Source: Arthrinium phaeospermum (Eukaryota; Ascomycota; Sordariomycetes; Amphisphaeriales; Apiosporaceae). From it: 64,000 nt of DNA. A program made the translations under genes and the position numbers. The notes below the pieces were generated by a model. The model saw only the letters and a program-made list of their open reading frames with translations, ran no database searches and was not told the origin of the DNA. The stretch covers positions 4,712,001 through 4,776,000 of the forward strand of contig QYRS01000001.1 in assembly GCA_006503535.1 (NCBI GenBank), in the 5' to 3' direction. Positions 10,711-22,277 of the stretch are shown one piece after another. Position 1 is the stretch's first letter; each line of letters starts with the position of its first letter.

Positions 10711-13152
10711 TCGACGAACACCGAAAACGATAATATATATACCATTTTAAAAACGTTATAATTAAATAAATAATACTTTAATTAATTTAATTTCTTTAGT
10801 ATTTTAGATTTAATTTATAAAATAATTTATATTTAAAATTTAAAATTATTAGATTAAATATTAATATTTTTTATTAATTTTTAAAGATATTTTAAAAAAA
10901 GTTTTTAAAATTATTAGTAATTTTACCGAGATTTTAAACTTTTTTAAAAAAAAAAATTATTAAATATAATAATATTTTAAAAATTAAAAAATGATTTTTA
11001 TAATATTCTTTAAGTTTTAAATTATAATAATATAAAATCTTTTTTTTAATAAATATTTTATTTATTTTATAAAGAATATTAATTTATTATTTATATTAAA
11101 AAAAATTTATATAAAATTTATTACTTTTTATATAATAAATTAAATTAAATAAATATATAAATTAATTAATTATATAATAACCGATTAATAATAAATTAAT
11201 AATAATATATTATTATTAAAAAATTATTTATTAATTTCGATTTATTTCTTATTTATTAATAATAACTTTTTTTCTTTAATTAATTAAATTAACCCGCGAT
11301 TTTATTATATTAATTTTTATTAAGTTTATTTAAAAACTCCGTAGTTTTTAAAACTTTATTCCCGTTTTATATATATAAATACGCTTTTTATCGTTTAATA
11401 ATTTCAATAATAATTTTCGTTATTATATACTTTATATATAATATATAAATTATATATATAAAAAACTATATATTATAATAATTCGAAAGGTATATTATTA
11501 AATACGGTTTCGAATATTTTAAAATCGAATTTATTAAAAATAATATAATAATTATAAAAATCGAGTTTTTTAAGAAATTAAAGTTTAATTATCGACGTAA
11601 CGATATTAATTTTATCGAAATTATTAAAAACGTTTTTTATAAATATATATAATAATATCGTTATTATTATTAATAATTATTATAATATATATAAATAAAT
11701 ATTAAAATATAAATAATATTATAAATATATATTAATATAAAAAGGATTAAAATAAAAAATAATAACGTATATATATATATATAAAAAAAAAAAAAGATAA
11801 ATTATAAATTTTAAAAAGTATATATTATAAGAATTTATATTTATTTTCGAAAATTTTCTTTAAAAATTTATATAAAATCGATATTTATATACGTTAATTT
11901 TAAAAACTTTATTATTCGATATAAATAATTTTTAATAAATTTTAAATTTATATAATATAAATAAATAATTTTTTTTTTAATAATTAAATATAATATTATT
12001 ATAAACCCTGAATTTATTTTAAATTTTATATCGTAAAGGATAATAAATAATTATAATCGAGGGTTATAATAAAAAAAGGGCTTAATATTTATTATTTATT
12101 ATTATTAAAAGCTTAATTTTTTTAATTTTATTATTTAAAATATTTATTTATTTTAATATAAAATTATTATTAATTTATATTATTATTTATTTATTCTTTA
12201 TTATTTATATTAATATATATAATATATTTAAAAAAAAATTTAAATAAATAAATATTTTATTTTATATAATATTATTTTTATATAAATAAAAAATTATATA
12301 TAATATATTATAAAATTTATAATTAATTAATAAAACTATATTTTAAATTTTACTTTATTTATAATATTATATTATTATATAAATATAATATAAAAATAAA
12401 AAAGTAATTTTAATATTTTTATTTTATTTTTAAATAAAATATTTTATTAATTATTTTAAAAATTATAAATTATAAAAACGTTATAAATTAAATTAAATTA
12501 TAATAAATTAAAATTTTAGGTTTTAATTAAAAGTTTATTATTAAATCTATATATAAGCTTTTAAAGAATTTTAATAACGTTTAGTTTTATTTTTATTTAA
12601 TTTCTAAAAATTAATAAATTTTATTATATATTTTAAAAATCTAAAACAAATATTATATAATTCTTTATATTAAAATATTAAGTTTTAATATATATTATAT
12701 TTAATAAAGTAATAATAATAAAAATAATTTTAATTTTATAATTTAATTTAAATTAAATATATTAATTTTTATATTAATATTAATATTTTATTAATTTTAA
12801 AATTAAATATTAAAATATAAATAAAATAATAAAATTATATTATTTTAAAAATATATAATTTTACCTTTTAAAATAATATATATTTAAAATATAATTTATA
12901 AATAATTTATTTCTTTTAATATTAACTTTTATATTTAATCTTTAATATATCCTAAAATATTATATAATTTAAATTTAAAATAAATCCTTTTATAATATTA
13001 TTTAAAATATTTTTTTAAATAACTTTAAAATTTAAGAAATAAATAAAGTATATTCTAAAAAAGTTATTTAATAAATAATTTATTTAAATTTATATAATTA
13101 TTTAAAAAAAGTATAGTTTTGGTGAGATATGGCCGTTTTAGGCTGTTTCGTG

Positions 13153-13185
13153 GGGGTGTGTTCATTTAAGGGGTGCGCACGGTTA
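13153..13185 (-). repeat. Right terminal inverted repeat
   Basis: Exact reverse complement of 10678-10710, ending GTGCGCACGGTTA. Its survival without any C-to-T change contrasts with the ruined interior. Confidence 0.92.
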
Positions 13186-14712
13186 CCTATCTCACCAATC
13201 CAAGAGGCGCGCGGGAACGAAGATGACGAAAGGCCGCCCAAGCCTCCTGTCTGCCCGTGTGTTCCTCTACTGCCCTATCTCGGCTTTCGGCTACCCCAGG
13301 AATCAACGTCTGCCCTACTGATCGTCCAATCCGCGGCGACTGTCTACAGTGCAGGTTGCAGGATGACAGATGGACGATCAGTCGGTCCGACCCGCCGATC
13401 ATCCGTGACTAATCGACCCCCTGTCTCGCCCCTGTTTGCTGTCTGGATCATGGATTGGATTCTGTAAAGTCAATGGTCTATGTATCTTGCCCATTTCTAA
13501 AGGAAAAGAGAACTGATTTCGAGGCTTTTGGTGAATAGATGGAATTCTAATCGCTTTTGTGTGAAAAGGGGACAAGATACAGCAGGATTACAAGGACAGG
13601 CCGATGACCTCATGGGTTTCCGACTGACTACCGAATGTAACCCTACAAGTGCGGTGCCCCAGTATGGTCCCACCAAGCTTTTGCTAAGCTTTGCCGGAGG
13701 ATTCTTTCCCCTTGCGAAACCATCTCAGACCCATGCCATCTAGTGTCGGTTGTAAATAGCATTGAGCGAACACGGACGTCAACTCATTAAGAAGTACATT
13801 TACCTTCTCCTTGGGTACTGCGGAGAAAATCCGCATCGCATATATCTGGCAAAGAGAAATGCGAAACAACACTGCTGCTCTCTTTGCCCACACCCGCTAT
13901 TGCTGCAAGGGGGAACAACTCTCTGCTGATTTTGGTTTGACCATGCGTTGAGTCACTGAATACTGTCTCCACTGACCAACTCTCGGCTTTCAGATCTAAT
14001 TGTCTGCTTATTAGTTTACTGATGATGGATTCCGTCTCTTGATGCTGGCGGATGTCTTTGTCCTATTACCGCCAAGGATGAGGCCCCCACTACTGTGTAT
14101 CCGACACATCCAATCACATGTTACAAAACCAGCCATAGTGGTCAGCGCATTGCCGTATTCGGTGACGCTTAGCTTTCGTTTCGCAACCAATTGGCCTGAA
14201 AAGGGGTACGACTGTTGCTGGTAAGGAAGTGCGATTTAGGTTCGACCACCAACCATTTAGACTCGGGATGGTCGCAACTTTGCAATATTTGACTGTTCGG
14301 ACCGTAGAGCTTTAGCTTAGCGTCGCAGTAATGACAACGGCATGCAACTCCAAAGAGGCGCCCGTCATGCCGAGGTCCGTGTATGTCGATGCGGAGAACC
14401 CTTGCTTGCCCGCATCTTGGAGAGCGCCGACGGTAAAAGCAACCACCTACTTATTCCAACCTCGGATGGCAACCTTTACTCCGCGATGGTTCATTATATA
14501 ATAGATTATGAGTTTCTGGTTCATTTTATGACGAAAAGTACCAGGCAACCAGCAGAAGCCATGCTCTCGTGAAACAGCAACTTGAACAAATCTAATTTCT
14601 GAAGCTCGTCCCACAAAGCAGCTTCGCCCCTCTTGACATCCAGGGAAGCTGCACAGACTCCAACCTCCCTAGCTTGCGAACCACGCTCTTCTCCATCAAC
14701 GAAGCACACAAC
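13186..14712. other. Intergenic, promoter of the AtuA-family gene
   Basis: About 1.5 kb, normal base composition resuming abruptly at the TIR. No convincing gene. Confidence 0.4.
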
Positions 14713-16638
14713 ATGGCCTCGCCTCGACGCCCGATCCGCATCGCCAACTGCAGCGGCGCCGCCGTCGACCCCGGCGACGTCATGTACGAGCAAGCCGTCT
14801 CGGGCCCCATCGACGTCATCACCGGCGACTACCTAGCCGAAGCCAACCTGGCCCAGGCCGCCGAAGCCTACGCCGAAGGGAAGCACCCGGGCTGGGTCGC
14901 GAGCGCCTGGGACGGGCTGCAGAAGTCCCTGAGGGTGGTCGCCGAGCGGCGCATCAAGATCGTCATCAACGGCGGCGCGCTGAACCCCAAGGGCCTGGCC
15001 GTGCAGTGCGCCGAGGAGGCCCGGCGGCTCGGCCTGGCGGAAAAGCTGAAGGTTGCTTGGGTGGAGGGCGATGACTTGCTGCCGGATGTCCGGGAGCTCT
15101 TGCGACCCGATGCGCAGGGCCGTCTGCCGCATCTTGACGCCGAGAACCCCGGGGTTAAGCTCGCCGACGACACAACTAGCTTCCTCGACGACCCCCGCAA
15201 GAAGATCGTCGCGGCCAATGCCTATCTCGGTGGTCGCGCTATCCGGGCCGGCCTCGACGCGGGCGCGGATATTATCATTTGCGGTCGAGTAGCAGATGCA
15301 TCACCGGTGATGGGTGCCGCGGCTTGGTGGCACGGTTGGTCTGATGAAGATTTTGACCGCCTGGCCGGTTCGTTGGTGGCGGGGCACCTCATTGAGTGCA
15401 GCTACTACGTGACGGGCGGCAACTTTGCGGGGTTCGACGAGTACGATGTTGGGAGGGATTTGCTGAGGATCGGTTGCCCAATTGCCGAGATCGACGGAAA
15501 TGGCGCATGCGTCATCACCAAGCACGAGGGGTTGCGCGGGATCGTTACCGAGGAGACGGTTAAGTGCCAGCTGTTGTACGAGCTGCAGGGGAATGTGTAC
15601 CTGAATAGCGATGTGAAGGCGGACATTACGCACGTCGCGGTCAAACAAGTTGGGGAGAACCGTATTCACGTCTCGGGGGTTAAGGGTCACCCGCCACCGC
15701 CGACGACGAAGCTCGCTGTGTTCTACCGGGGCGGGTATCAAGGGGAGCATACGGTGAACGCCGTGGGGTACGCGACACCGAAGAAGTACGACATGCTGGA
15801 AGCTCAAGTGCGCAGCCAGTTGAAGAAGTGGAACTGTGAGCAGGAGATCGACGTGCTCGAATTCCAGCGCGTTGGCGTGCCCCAGACCAACCCCCAGAGC
15901 CAGCTGAAGGCCACGACGTACTTGCGCATTTTCGTGCAGGCCGCGACTGCCGACGCCGTGCGCAAGGTCTTCGCTGCCTGGACCTATACCTTCATGCAGC
16001 ACTTCCCCGGCATGGGCGGCACGCTCGACTGGCGGCTCATCATGAACCCGGTGCCATTCCTAGGTTTCTTCCCCTCCCTTGTGCGACAAGACCGGCTCCG
16101 CGAAAGCGTGAACTTCTTGGACGTCGGCAGCGGTGCCACCTCTACGGGAACGCGGAGGATAAAAGTCAGCGCCCCCCAAACCACAGAGCCCCTGGCTCCC
16201 CGGCTAAACTACGACCCAGTATCGCCTGTGTCCCTCGAGACCTTTGGCCCCACCCAACTCGCTCCCCTGGGCGACGTAGTACTAGCTCGCTCCGGCGACA
16301 AGGGCGCCAACGTGAACGTAGGCTTCACGCCCCGCGCCCACCTCAGCAGGAACGACGACATGTGGCAGTGGCTCCGCAGCTTCCTGACGCGCGACCGGAT
16401 CCAACAGATGATGGGCGAGGACTGGGACGACGGCGCCTACTACGTCGAGCGGGTCGAGTTCCCCGAGATCCGCGCCGTGCACTTCGTCGTCTACGGCGCG
16501 CTCGGGCGCGGGGTCAGCAGCTCGGCTCGGCTCGACTGCTTGGGGAAGGGGTTCGCCGAGTTTCTCAGGGCGGTGCATGTGCCCGTGCCGCGGCGGTTTC
16601 TGGAAGAAGAAGCGAAGAAGGTCGCGAGCCGTCTGTGA
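14713..16638 (+). CDS. AtuA-family (DUF1446) protein
   Basis: Single exon, 641 residues. ATG 14713 (ACAACATGG context) is preferred over the in-frame TTG at 14674. The first about 450 residues match the acyclic terpene utilisation AtuA family, with INGGALNP, GADIIICGRVADASP, YYVTGGNFAGF and GNGACVITKHEG. The remainder, with LARSGDKGANVNVGF and VHFVVYGALGRGV, is the small alpha/beta domain often found behind it. Bacterial AtuA belongs to citronellol/geraniol degradation, where its exact reaction is not established. No acyl-CoA carboxylase or dehydrogenase partner lies nearby, so the pathway cannot be inferred. Length is typical of the fused fungal form. Antisense frames across it are codon-bias shadows. 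Confidence 0.9.
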   Translation: MASPRRPIRIANCSGAAVDPGDVMYEQAVSGPIDVITGDYLAEANLAQAAEAYAEGKHPGWVASAWDGLQKSLRVVAERRIKIVINGGALNPKGLAVQCAEEARRLGLAEKLKVAWVEGDDLLPDVRELLRPDAQGRLPHLDAENPGVKLADDTTSFLDDPRKKIVAANAYLGGRAIRAGLDAGADIIICGRVADASPVMGAAAWWHGWSDEDFDRLAGSLVAGHLIECSYYVTGGNFAGFDEYDVGRDLLRIGCPIAEIDGNGACVITKHEGLRGIVTEETVKCQLLYELQGNVYLNSDVKADITHVAVKQVGENRIHVSGVKGHPPPPTTKLAVFYRGGYQGEHTVNAVGYATPKKYDMLEAQVRSQLKKWNCEQEIDVLEFQRVGVPQTNPQSQLKATTYLRIFVQAATADAVRKVFAAWTYTFMQHFPGMGGTLDWRLIMNPVPFLGFFPSLVRQDRLRESVNFLDVGSGATSTGTRRIKVSAPQTTEPLAPRLNYDPVSPVSLETFGPTQLAPLGDVVLARSGDKGANVNVGFTPRAHLSRNDDMWQWLRSFLTRDRIQQMMGEDWDDGAYYVERVEFPEIRAVHFVVYGALGRGVSSSARLDCLGKGFAEFLRAVHVPVPRRFLEEEAKKVASRL

Positions 16639-16984
16639 TGTTCTTTGCCTGTCGGCTCTTCGCTTTTCGTCCCACTTCCATTGGTTTGGTCTTCTCTATT
16701 GAAGCGTCAATGGTTAATTACGGACATTTGATATTACGATAGCAATTAGCTATCCCCTGGTTAGCGAAAGCGCTGCCCCCACCAAAGTTTGCTTGGTTGT
16801 ACGCGCCAGGGATGACTTCGCGCTTTTGGTATAATTCTCATTCCATTAATACCATATCATATCTATCGAATATCCATAGGAGCTATCACACCAAAAGGAG
16901 TGCTATCGCCCTCAACGGTATACCGTGTAAAAGACTCATGGACTAGCCACGGAATATTGACACCAACATCTCAAAGCCGCCAAT
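16639..16984. other. Convergent intergenic spacer
   Basis: Separates the 3' ends of the AtuA-family gene and the membrane protein at 16985. Nothing seen. Confidence 0.4.
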
Positions 16985-18304
16985 TTAGACCATGTCCAAG
17001 CCTTCTATCAACAACTCTTTCTCATTTGTCTTCGTCTGTACCTCCTTCTCCGTCTCCTCGGGCTTGGAGACCTCGGATACGGGGACCCATTCGCCGAATA
17101 TCCATTGGGAGATCTGAACCGCCACCACCAGCAAGGCCGCCACAGCGTAGACGGCCAGTGGCACCAAGGGAGTGCTCGTAATCGAGTCATATGCACCGTC
17201 CCATGTCCAAACCGTCACGAACCCGGCCACCAAGCCCGACGCCAGAAAAAAGGCCACGTCGCTCTTCGCCATGGCCCGGATGCGCGCCTTCTCCGCGTCC
17301 AGGACCTGGTCCCGGGGCGTGGCCTCCTCGAACACCCATTCGAAGAAGCGAAGGAGTGCCATTAGGACGGAAAACATTGCCGTCACGCCCATGGGCCCCA
17401 GAATGATCCACTGCACCATCCACGGAGCCCTGTCCCACGCGCTGTCCACAATGGCTCCTAAAGCCAGGCTAATGACTGTCCATAGGACAACGGCAAAGGG
17501 TTTGTGGTCCGACTTATTTGCGCCGTTGTCGTTGCTGCTGCTGCTGTTGCTGATGAGCTGCCCCTCCCCCTCCTGCTCGCGGGGCTCGCTAAACATCCGG
17601 CGGGGATAGTCGGAGTAGATGTGGTAGAGCCCCAGTTCCCCGTACCAATACCGCGGTGCCACGAGCGAGTTTGGCACGTGTGCGGGCGAGAACTGGATGA
17701 TGAACTCGACGAAGTCTTCATAGGTCATCCGGCAGCCGCTGCCACTCGACGAGTCATCGCCGTCCCAGTACGTGGTCCGATCATCGCCGTTGGTCGTCTT
17801 GGCGGCTTTGGTGGCGGGGGGAATGCGCGGGATCAGACCCAGCTTGATCCCGAGGCGGAAGTCGGCCTCGTATACGATGAGGTGGCTGTAGGTGCGCATG
17901 AAACCCAGCGCGGCCGCGTGGGTTTGAGTGTCGGTGGCGGCGAGCCAGGCCCAGAAGGCGGTGGAAAACATGTAGACGGGGATGGGTTTGAGAAAGATGC
18001 TATTGTCTCTGAACATTCTGGCGAGGTGGAGGTCTGGGTGCTCCGTCAGATGGATACGGCCGATGGCATGAAGAGGGACTATCTTCCGGTTCAAGAGACT
18101 TCCCACTTTCCTCTGCAGCCACTCCAGGCTGGAGGCGCCGTCATTCCGCCGGATATAGGTAAGCAGCGCCTTGTTCGGGGACAGCGTGATCCAGGGCTGG
18201 CCGGGCAGCTTCGACTGCTGATCCCTGCGGGAGAGGTTGCCGGTGGTGGGGTGGTAGACGAGGGAGTGGTCCAGCCCGTAGGAGACTGTCTCTGTCGACT
18301 GCAT
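16985..18304 (-). CDS. Fungal multi-pass membrane protein, possibly DUF6601 family
   Basis: Single exon, 439 residues from the ATG at 18304. The frame is open further upstream, but only a GTG (18442) is available there. The N-terminal half is soluble, with RKIVPLHAIGRIHL, IFLKPIPVYMF and Tyr-rich YWYGELGLYHIY, phrases I associate with the fungal DUF6601 family (from memory, not checked). A Ser/Asn-rich linker (around 250-265) follows. Four hydrophobic segments follow in the last about 170 residues, with a Lys/Glu-rich tail. It is probably a membrane protein with a large N-terminal cytosolic domain. No function is known to me. Confidence 0.8.
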   Translation of the reverse strand: MQSTETVSYGLDHSLVYHPTTGNLSRRDQQSKLPGQPWITLSPNKALLTYIRRNDGASSLEWLQRKVGSLLNRKIVPLHAIGRIHLTEHPDLHLARMFRDNSIFLKPIPVYMFSTAFWAWLAATDTQTHAAALGFMRTYSHLIVYEADFRLGIKLGLIPRIPPATKAAKTTNGDDRTTYWDGDDSSSGSGCRMTYEDFVEFIIQFSPAHVPNSLVAPRYWYGELGLYHIYSDYPRRMFSEPREQEGEGQLISNSSSSNDNGANKSDHKPFAVVLWTVISLALGAIVDSAWDRAPWMVQWIILGPMGVTAMFSVLMALLRFFEWVFEEATPRDQVLDAEKARIRAMAKSDVAFFLASGLVAGFVTVWTWDGAYDSITSTPLVPLAVYAVAALLVVAVQISQWIFGEWVPVSEVSKPEETEKEVQTKTNEKELLIEGLDMV

Positions 18305-18827
18305 GGTTTCTGTGGTATTCTCAGCGGAGTGTATGCGTGTCTTGTTTTCTGAGCGACTGCTGGGCACTGTTTTGGGAAAGGAGAGAAAATAGGGCTGATT
18401 TCGAATGGATTGATAAGGTGAAGACAATGCCTTGATTTGCACTGCTGTTCTTTGCTACCAGAGACTGTGGCCAGATGATACTAGGCAACGACGCGCCATT
18501 GCCAATGTGAAGTCTAAGCAATAATGGTTTGCGCAACGTGCCGTAGAATATGCGCAAGTGGGCCCCGTGAGGCGCCACAACCGTCTCCTGCCATTACTTT
18601 ATATACTTAACCTATTCATCCGCCCTTCCCGCGCACAGTCAGTACATTATCTGGGTGCTGGAAACTTCTCAATTCATTCATTAAGTATTTATTCTGGAGG
18701 TTATGCCATATCGCACGCTGTGGTGGCCTGGGTCAACATACTGAGATAAATCGAGTACCAAATTCCATCTCTTCAATACTCAGGGATATTGATTCCATAA
18801 TGTTCAAGTGCATCTAGTACATATTTT
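18305..18827. other. Intergenic, promoter of the 16985-18304 gene
   Basis: No gene seen. Holds the upstream region of the membrane-protein gene and the 3' flank of the Cys-rich gene. Confidence 0.4.
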
Positions 18828-19584
18828 TCAGCGCCTACCAAGACTTCTCCGTGCACCCCCTCTTCCGCCCCTGCCAGCTGAGTTCTGTCCCCTATGCTTG
18901 CAACGACTACCGGTCTCTGGCGGCGCCGACGGGCTTTCGGTAGGCACAGACTGACTTTCAGTAACAGACGCACTTTCCGTGGCAGTCAGACTTTCAGTAG
19001 CAGACGGGCCTTCAGTAGGCGCAGACTGACTCTCGGTAGAGGCAGACGCAGAAAGACTCGCAGTAGGCACCGACGCCAAAACGGTGCACATATCAGACCC
19101 GACGTCAGAACCAGTCCCGAGCTGAAGCGGAAAAACGCGCGTTAGTATTCCAATGCAATAACAAAGGAGAAAGAGCAGAATGCCTCCAACGTACCGGGCA
19201 GGGAAGGCAGCTCTCGCCGTTCGCCGTGGCGAAGTAGTTCGCCTGGCAGGCAAGGCACTGGCTGCTGCCGGGGCCCGCCGCCGTGCCCGGCGGGCACGGG
19301 ACGCAGGCGCCGCCGGTGGTGCTGTCAGAGTAGGTGCCGGCGGGACACGACACACACACGCGCCCGCCGGGCGCCGACGTCGTGCCGGCGGGACACGGAA
19401 CGCAGGCAGCGATGGCCTGATCTGCAATGAAGCCGACGGGACACTCGAAGACGCAGTTGCGCGTGGTGGGGTCGGCGAACAGGCCGGGAGTACACAGGTC
19501 GAGGCAGTTGCGCACGATCGGGTCGTAGAACAAGCCGATGGAGCACAGAGTTAGGCCGAGGTTGGAAGGGGGTCTGGACGACAT
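18828..19584 (-). CDS. Cys-rich GCC2/GCC3-like repeat protein with Ser/Thr/Glu tail
   Basis: Two exons: 19584-19195 and 19121-18828. The 73-nt intron has donor GTACGT, branch ACTAACG and acceptor TTCAG, and the join gives 227 residues. Exon 1 carries about five Cys-rich units of the type CxPCPxGTxxxPGxxxCxxC, resembling the ephrin-receptor-like GCC2/GCC3 module of extracellular proteins. Exon 2 is a low-complexity tail built from TES, ATES and PTES units, a likely O-glycosylated stalk, ending Arg/Gly-rich. No signal peptide follows ATG 19584. A good CTAAC...CAG 3' splice site lies just upstream (about 19594-19611), so an upstream exon or 5'UTR intron is possible; I did not find a coding one. 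It is divergent from the secreted protein at 20316. Confidence 0.65.
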
Positions 19585-19611
19585 CTCGTGGCTCTGTCGG
19601 ATGGGACGGTT

Positions 19612-20315
19612 AGCTGAGATAGGGTGGGTGGAAGGGACTCGATGGGTTATGATTGATCAAAAGGAAAAGAAGGTCTCGAAACTGGGAAACAAGACGGCTT
19701 AAAGCAAGTCATATTGTCGAATGGAAGGGGTCAATAGCAGCTACGTGAAATGCCAATTTCCGAAAGTCGAGGTCGTCAGCAGTAGATCGTCGTTCGCATC
19801 TATCAGCTGGGAGTGTTCGAGGTGAGCTGAAGAGTGGATAGAGCCGTGCGACGGCCGACGACCGGATGGTGGCTAGGCCCTGCGACTAGATCAACCCGCG
19901 CTCTTAATCAAGACTGGAGCAGATTCTCCAGGTGCACCCGAAGGGCAGAGCGGTTAGCTGACCTCCGCAAGCTAGTTTAGCGCTATACCTGCTCTCTCCA
20001 TAGACGGAGCTAGAACACGGACTATTTGTTTGTCGCTCTAACCAGAGACGTCCGACAAACTGCTTGCTTTCAGCTCCGGCCATTGCAATAGATTGTCAGA
20101 GTGAGGCCATTCCCGTCTAGTAAGAAAAGCGGCATTGATGCTCCAGACTCCGCAGAGATGATGGGCAAATGCCGCCAGGGGTAATATGGCGCCCGCCTTG
20201 GCATGCGCCCATATATGTCGGGGTACCACCACGTTCTGGACTCTGATGCCCCAGGAGACTCGCGCGACCTCGCTATACACTCTTTTATCCCAGTCTATCA
20301 GTCACTCGTTTAATC
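19612..20315. promoter_or_regulatory. Shared divergent promoter region
   Basis: About 0.7 kb between the minus-strand Cys-rich gene and the plus-strand secreted-protein gene. A TATA-like CTATACACT lies at about 20272-20280, some 40 bp before the 20316 ATG. Co-expression of the two surface-type proteins is only an inference. Confidence 0.4.
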
Positions 20316-21732
20316 ATGAAAGGCTCGGTAGCCGTCTCGGTGGCTTCGGCCTGCTTGCTGCAGATCGCTGCCGCCACCGGCCCCAAGGGTTGCTGTCGTA
20401 GCAACCAGTGCTTGAAAGGTGAGTACAACCGCCATCATAAAGGGGATGAGAAACATAGAGCCATGCATGATGGGCTAACATGGATACTGTCTTACTCTAG
20501 CCATCGGCTCGCCCCTCAACGGCGGAGTCGCTGACTGCTCGGCAAACCTCGTGGTCACCGTGACGGCATCGCCTCCCAGGTAAGCAACGCTGGCTCTCAT
20601 GGCATGTATATGTAAGAATTGGAAGTCCTAAAAAGTACCAAACAGCGACGTCACCACCACCACGACCGCCACCCAGACCGGCGTCGAGACGGCCCGGTTC
20701 ACCGAGACCGTCACCCAGACGGCCTCGACCGAGACGCTCTCCTTCAGCACGGGCACCACCGTCACGGCCGCCACGCAGACCAACACCGTGACCGAGACCG
20801 TCACCGTGCCCGCCACCGCCACCTCCGTCCAGACCGCCCCCGCCGCTACCAGCACGGCCTGGCAGTACGTCTTCGCCCTCAAGGCCCGCCTGGCCACCAT
20901 CACCACCCCCCTGGCCCCCATCCTTGCCCCTGCCGCCCTGCCCACTTACGCCTCGTCCGCCTGCAGCGGCTCGTGGGACGTCTACACGTCCGCCTGCCGC
21001 TGCGCCGGCGTCGAGCCCACGACCATCACGGTCCCGGGCAGCGGTGCCGCCGCGCCCACCACCGTGACCGTGACCGCCTCGGCGTCCGTGGTCGGCAGCA
21101 CGCTGTCGCAGAGCGAGACCCAGACCGCCTCCGTCACGGCCACGACCGAGGTGACGCTGACGACGACCGTCACGGAGACGCCCACGCCGGCTACCGCGAC
21201 TGAGAGCGCGACGACGACCTCGACCACCGTGGCGCTGACGACGGCGACGCCGCCCCCGGTTTTGGTGTCGCAGGAATGCAAGATGCCCGGGATGGTGTTC
21301 GAAGCCTCGTCCCCCGACCCCAGCGGGTCCACCCGGCACATGACCCCGTTCATCTACGGGACCTTCATGTCCATCAACTTTGGCTACGACTCGCCGACGA
21401 GCTGGGTGCTGGACAGCCAGGGCCTTCTCCAGCAGGCGTCCACCTTGCCCCCCATCGAGCCCCTGGCCGCCTACGTCAAGACCGACGTCGTGGGCTCGGT
21501 CCAGGTCCTGCTGGGTTATCGCTCCGGCGTCGAGTCTATGGTCGCCGCGGGCGCCGCCGCCCGCGTCCAGGGCTGCATGGACTACCACTCGGCCGCGCTC
21601 TTCTTCCGCGACCTCAAGGACGCCAGGTCCAACCTGCTCCTGTGCGGCAATGCCCTCTACCTGTCCCAGGGCAACGGCTCCGACCTTACTAACGGGATAG
21701 ATTGCCGTCCCATGACAATAAGCGCCCAGTGA
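20316..21732 (+). CDS. Secreted Thr/Ser-rich cell-surface-type protein
   Basis: Three exons: 20316-20418, 20501-20579 and 20646-21732. Introns of 82 and 66 nt have GTGAGT and GTAAGC donors and CTAG/CAG acceptors. Joined length is 422 residues. A typical signal peptide ends near AAATG (about residue 21). A Cys-containing segment follows (KGCCRSNQC; ADCS). Two long Thr/Val/Ala/Ser-rich stretches flank a Cys-bearing island with CSGSWDVYTSACRC. Such stretches are likely heavily O-glycosylated. The C-terminal about 150 residues are compact, with MTPFIYGTFMSINFGYDS and three Cys. No GPI signal or transmembrane helix is evident. Function unknown; an extracellular or wall-associated role is inferred. 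GC-rich wobble positions produce large false frames on the other strand. Confidence 0.85.
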
Positions 21733-22277
21733 TCACACCAAAGACTGCTATATGGCGGCTCAAAAATAATCATGGTAGTTCGTCGAAGAATCGGAGATCG
21801 TCGAGGGTTGAGCAAAGACTGGCATTTGGAGACCGATCCATATTTCGTATTCACATTATTAATATCGTCAAATCGTTCTTTTCTGATTTCCAGGTCTATG
21901 AAGCACTTAATTTCGTTAAACAAAGCTCGCAAAGTACATTCAAGGTATTGGTAGACTAACTTGTATGTGGTAACACATCCGGGTACCCCTTTTGAGGCCT
22001 GGTCAGTTTCCAGCTGGGCCCCTTGAACATGCACTTCGTTTTGAGGCACTTGATCGATACAGGAGGAGTCTCTCCAATCGAATGACTTGAACGCCCGGGC
22101 GAGAAAGTATGTATGGTCGATATCTTAGGCTACATTCCAATGATCGTCAGCTGAAATGGGTCCGACACTGTTAGGAACCAATGCTGGCACATACTAGGTC
22201 AGATTATAGCCACCTGACCTGTCTGGGTATCCAACGGGCTTGACCCTAAACTGCCTCTCGGCCAAGCTTGCCGTCAA
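21733..22277. other. Convergent intergenic spacer
   Basis: Between the secreted-protein gene (+) and slx1 (-). Nothing seen. Confidence 0.4.

Larger units (their letters stand above)
10678..13185. mobile_element. RIP-degraded TIR transposon, Tc1/mariner-like ends
   Basis: A 2.5-kb block with sharp edges. Both ends carry the same 33-bp sequence in inverted orientation (10678-10710 and 13153-13185). The outermost dinucleotide is TA on each side, compatible with a TA target duplication and a body of 10680-13183, as in Tc1/mariner/Fot-type elements. Interior DNA is nearly all A and T, with the remaining C mostly in CG and almost no CA or TG, the footprint expected from repeat-induced point mutation. 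No transposase frame survives. The inverted repeat continues imperfectly for roughly 30-40 bp more, with differences partly of the C-to-T type. Family assignment rests on the TA and TIRs only. Confidence 0.8.

Noticed and set aside
10740..13120. AT-rich block considered as centromere or mitochondrial insertion
   Set aside because: It is only 2.4 kb, has perfect TIRs with TA ends and a RIP-like dinucleotide pattern, so a transposon explains it better.
15301..16002. Minus-strand frame, 233 codons
   Set aside because: Antisense to the AtuA-family gene.
20497..21588. Minus-strand frame, 363 codons, Gly/Arg/Asp-rich
   Set aside because: Shadow of the Thr/Ser-rich secreted protein, produced by GC-rich wobble positions.
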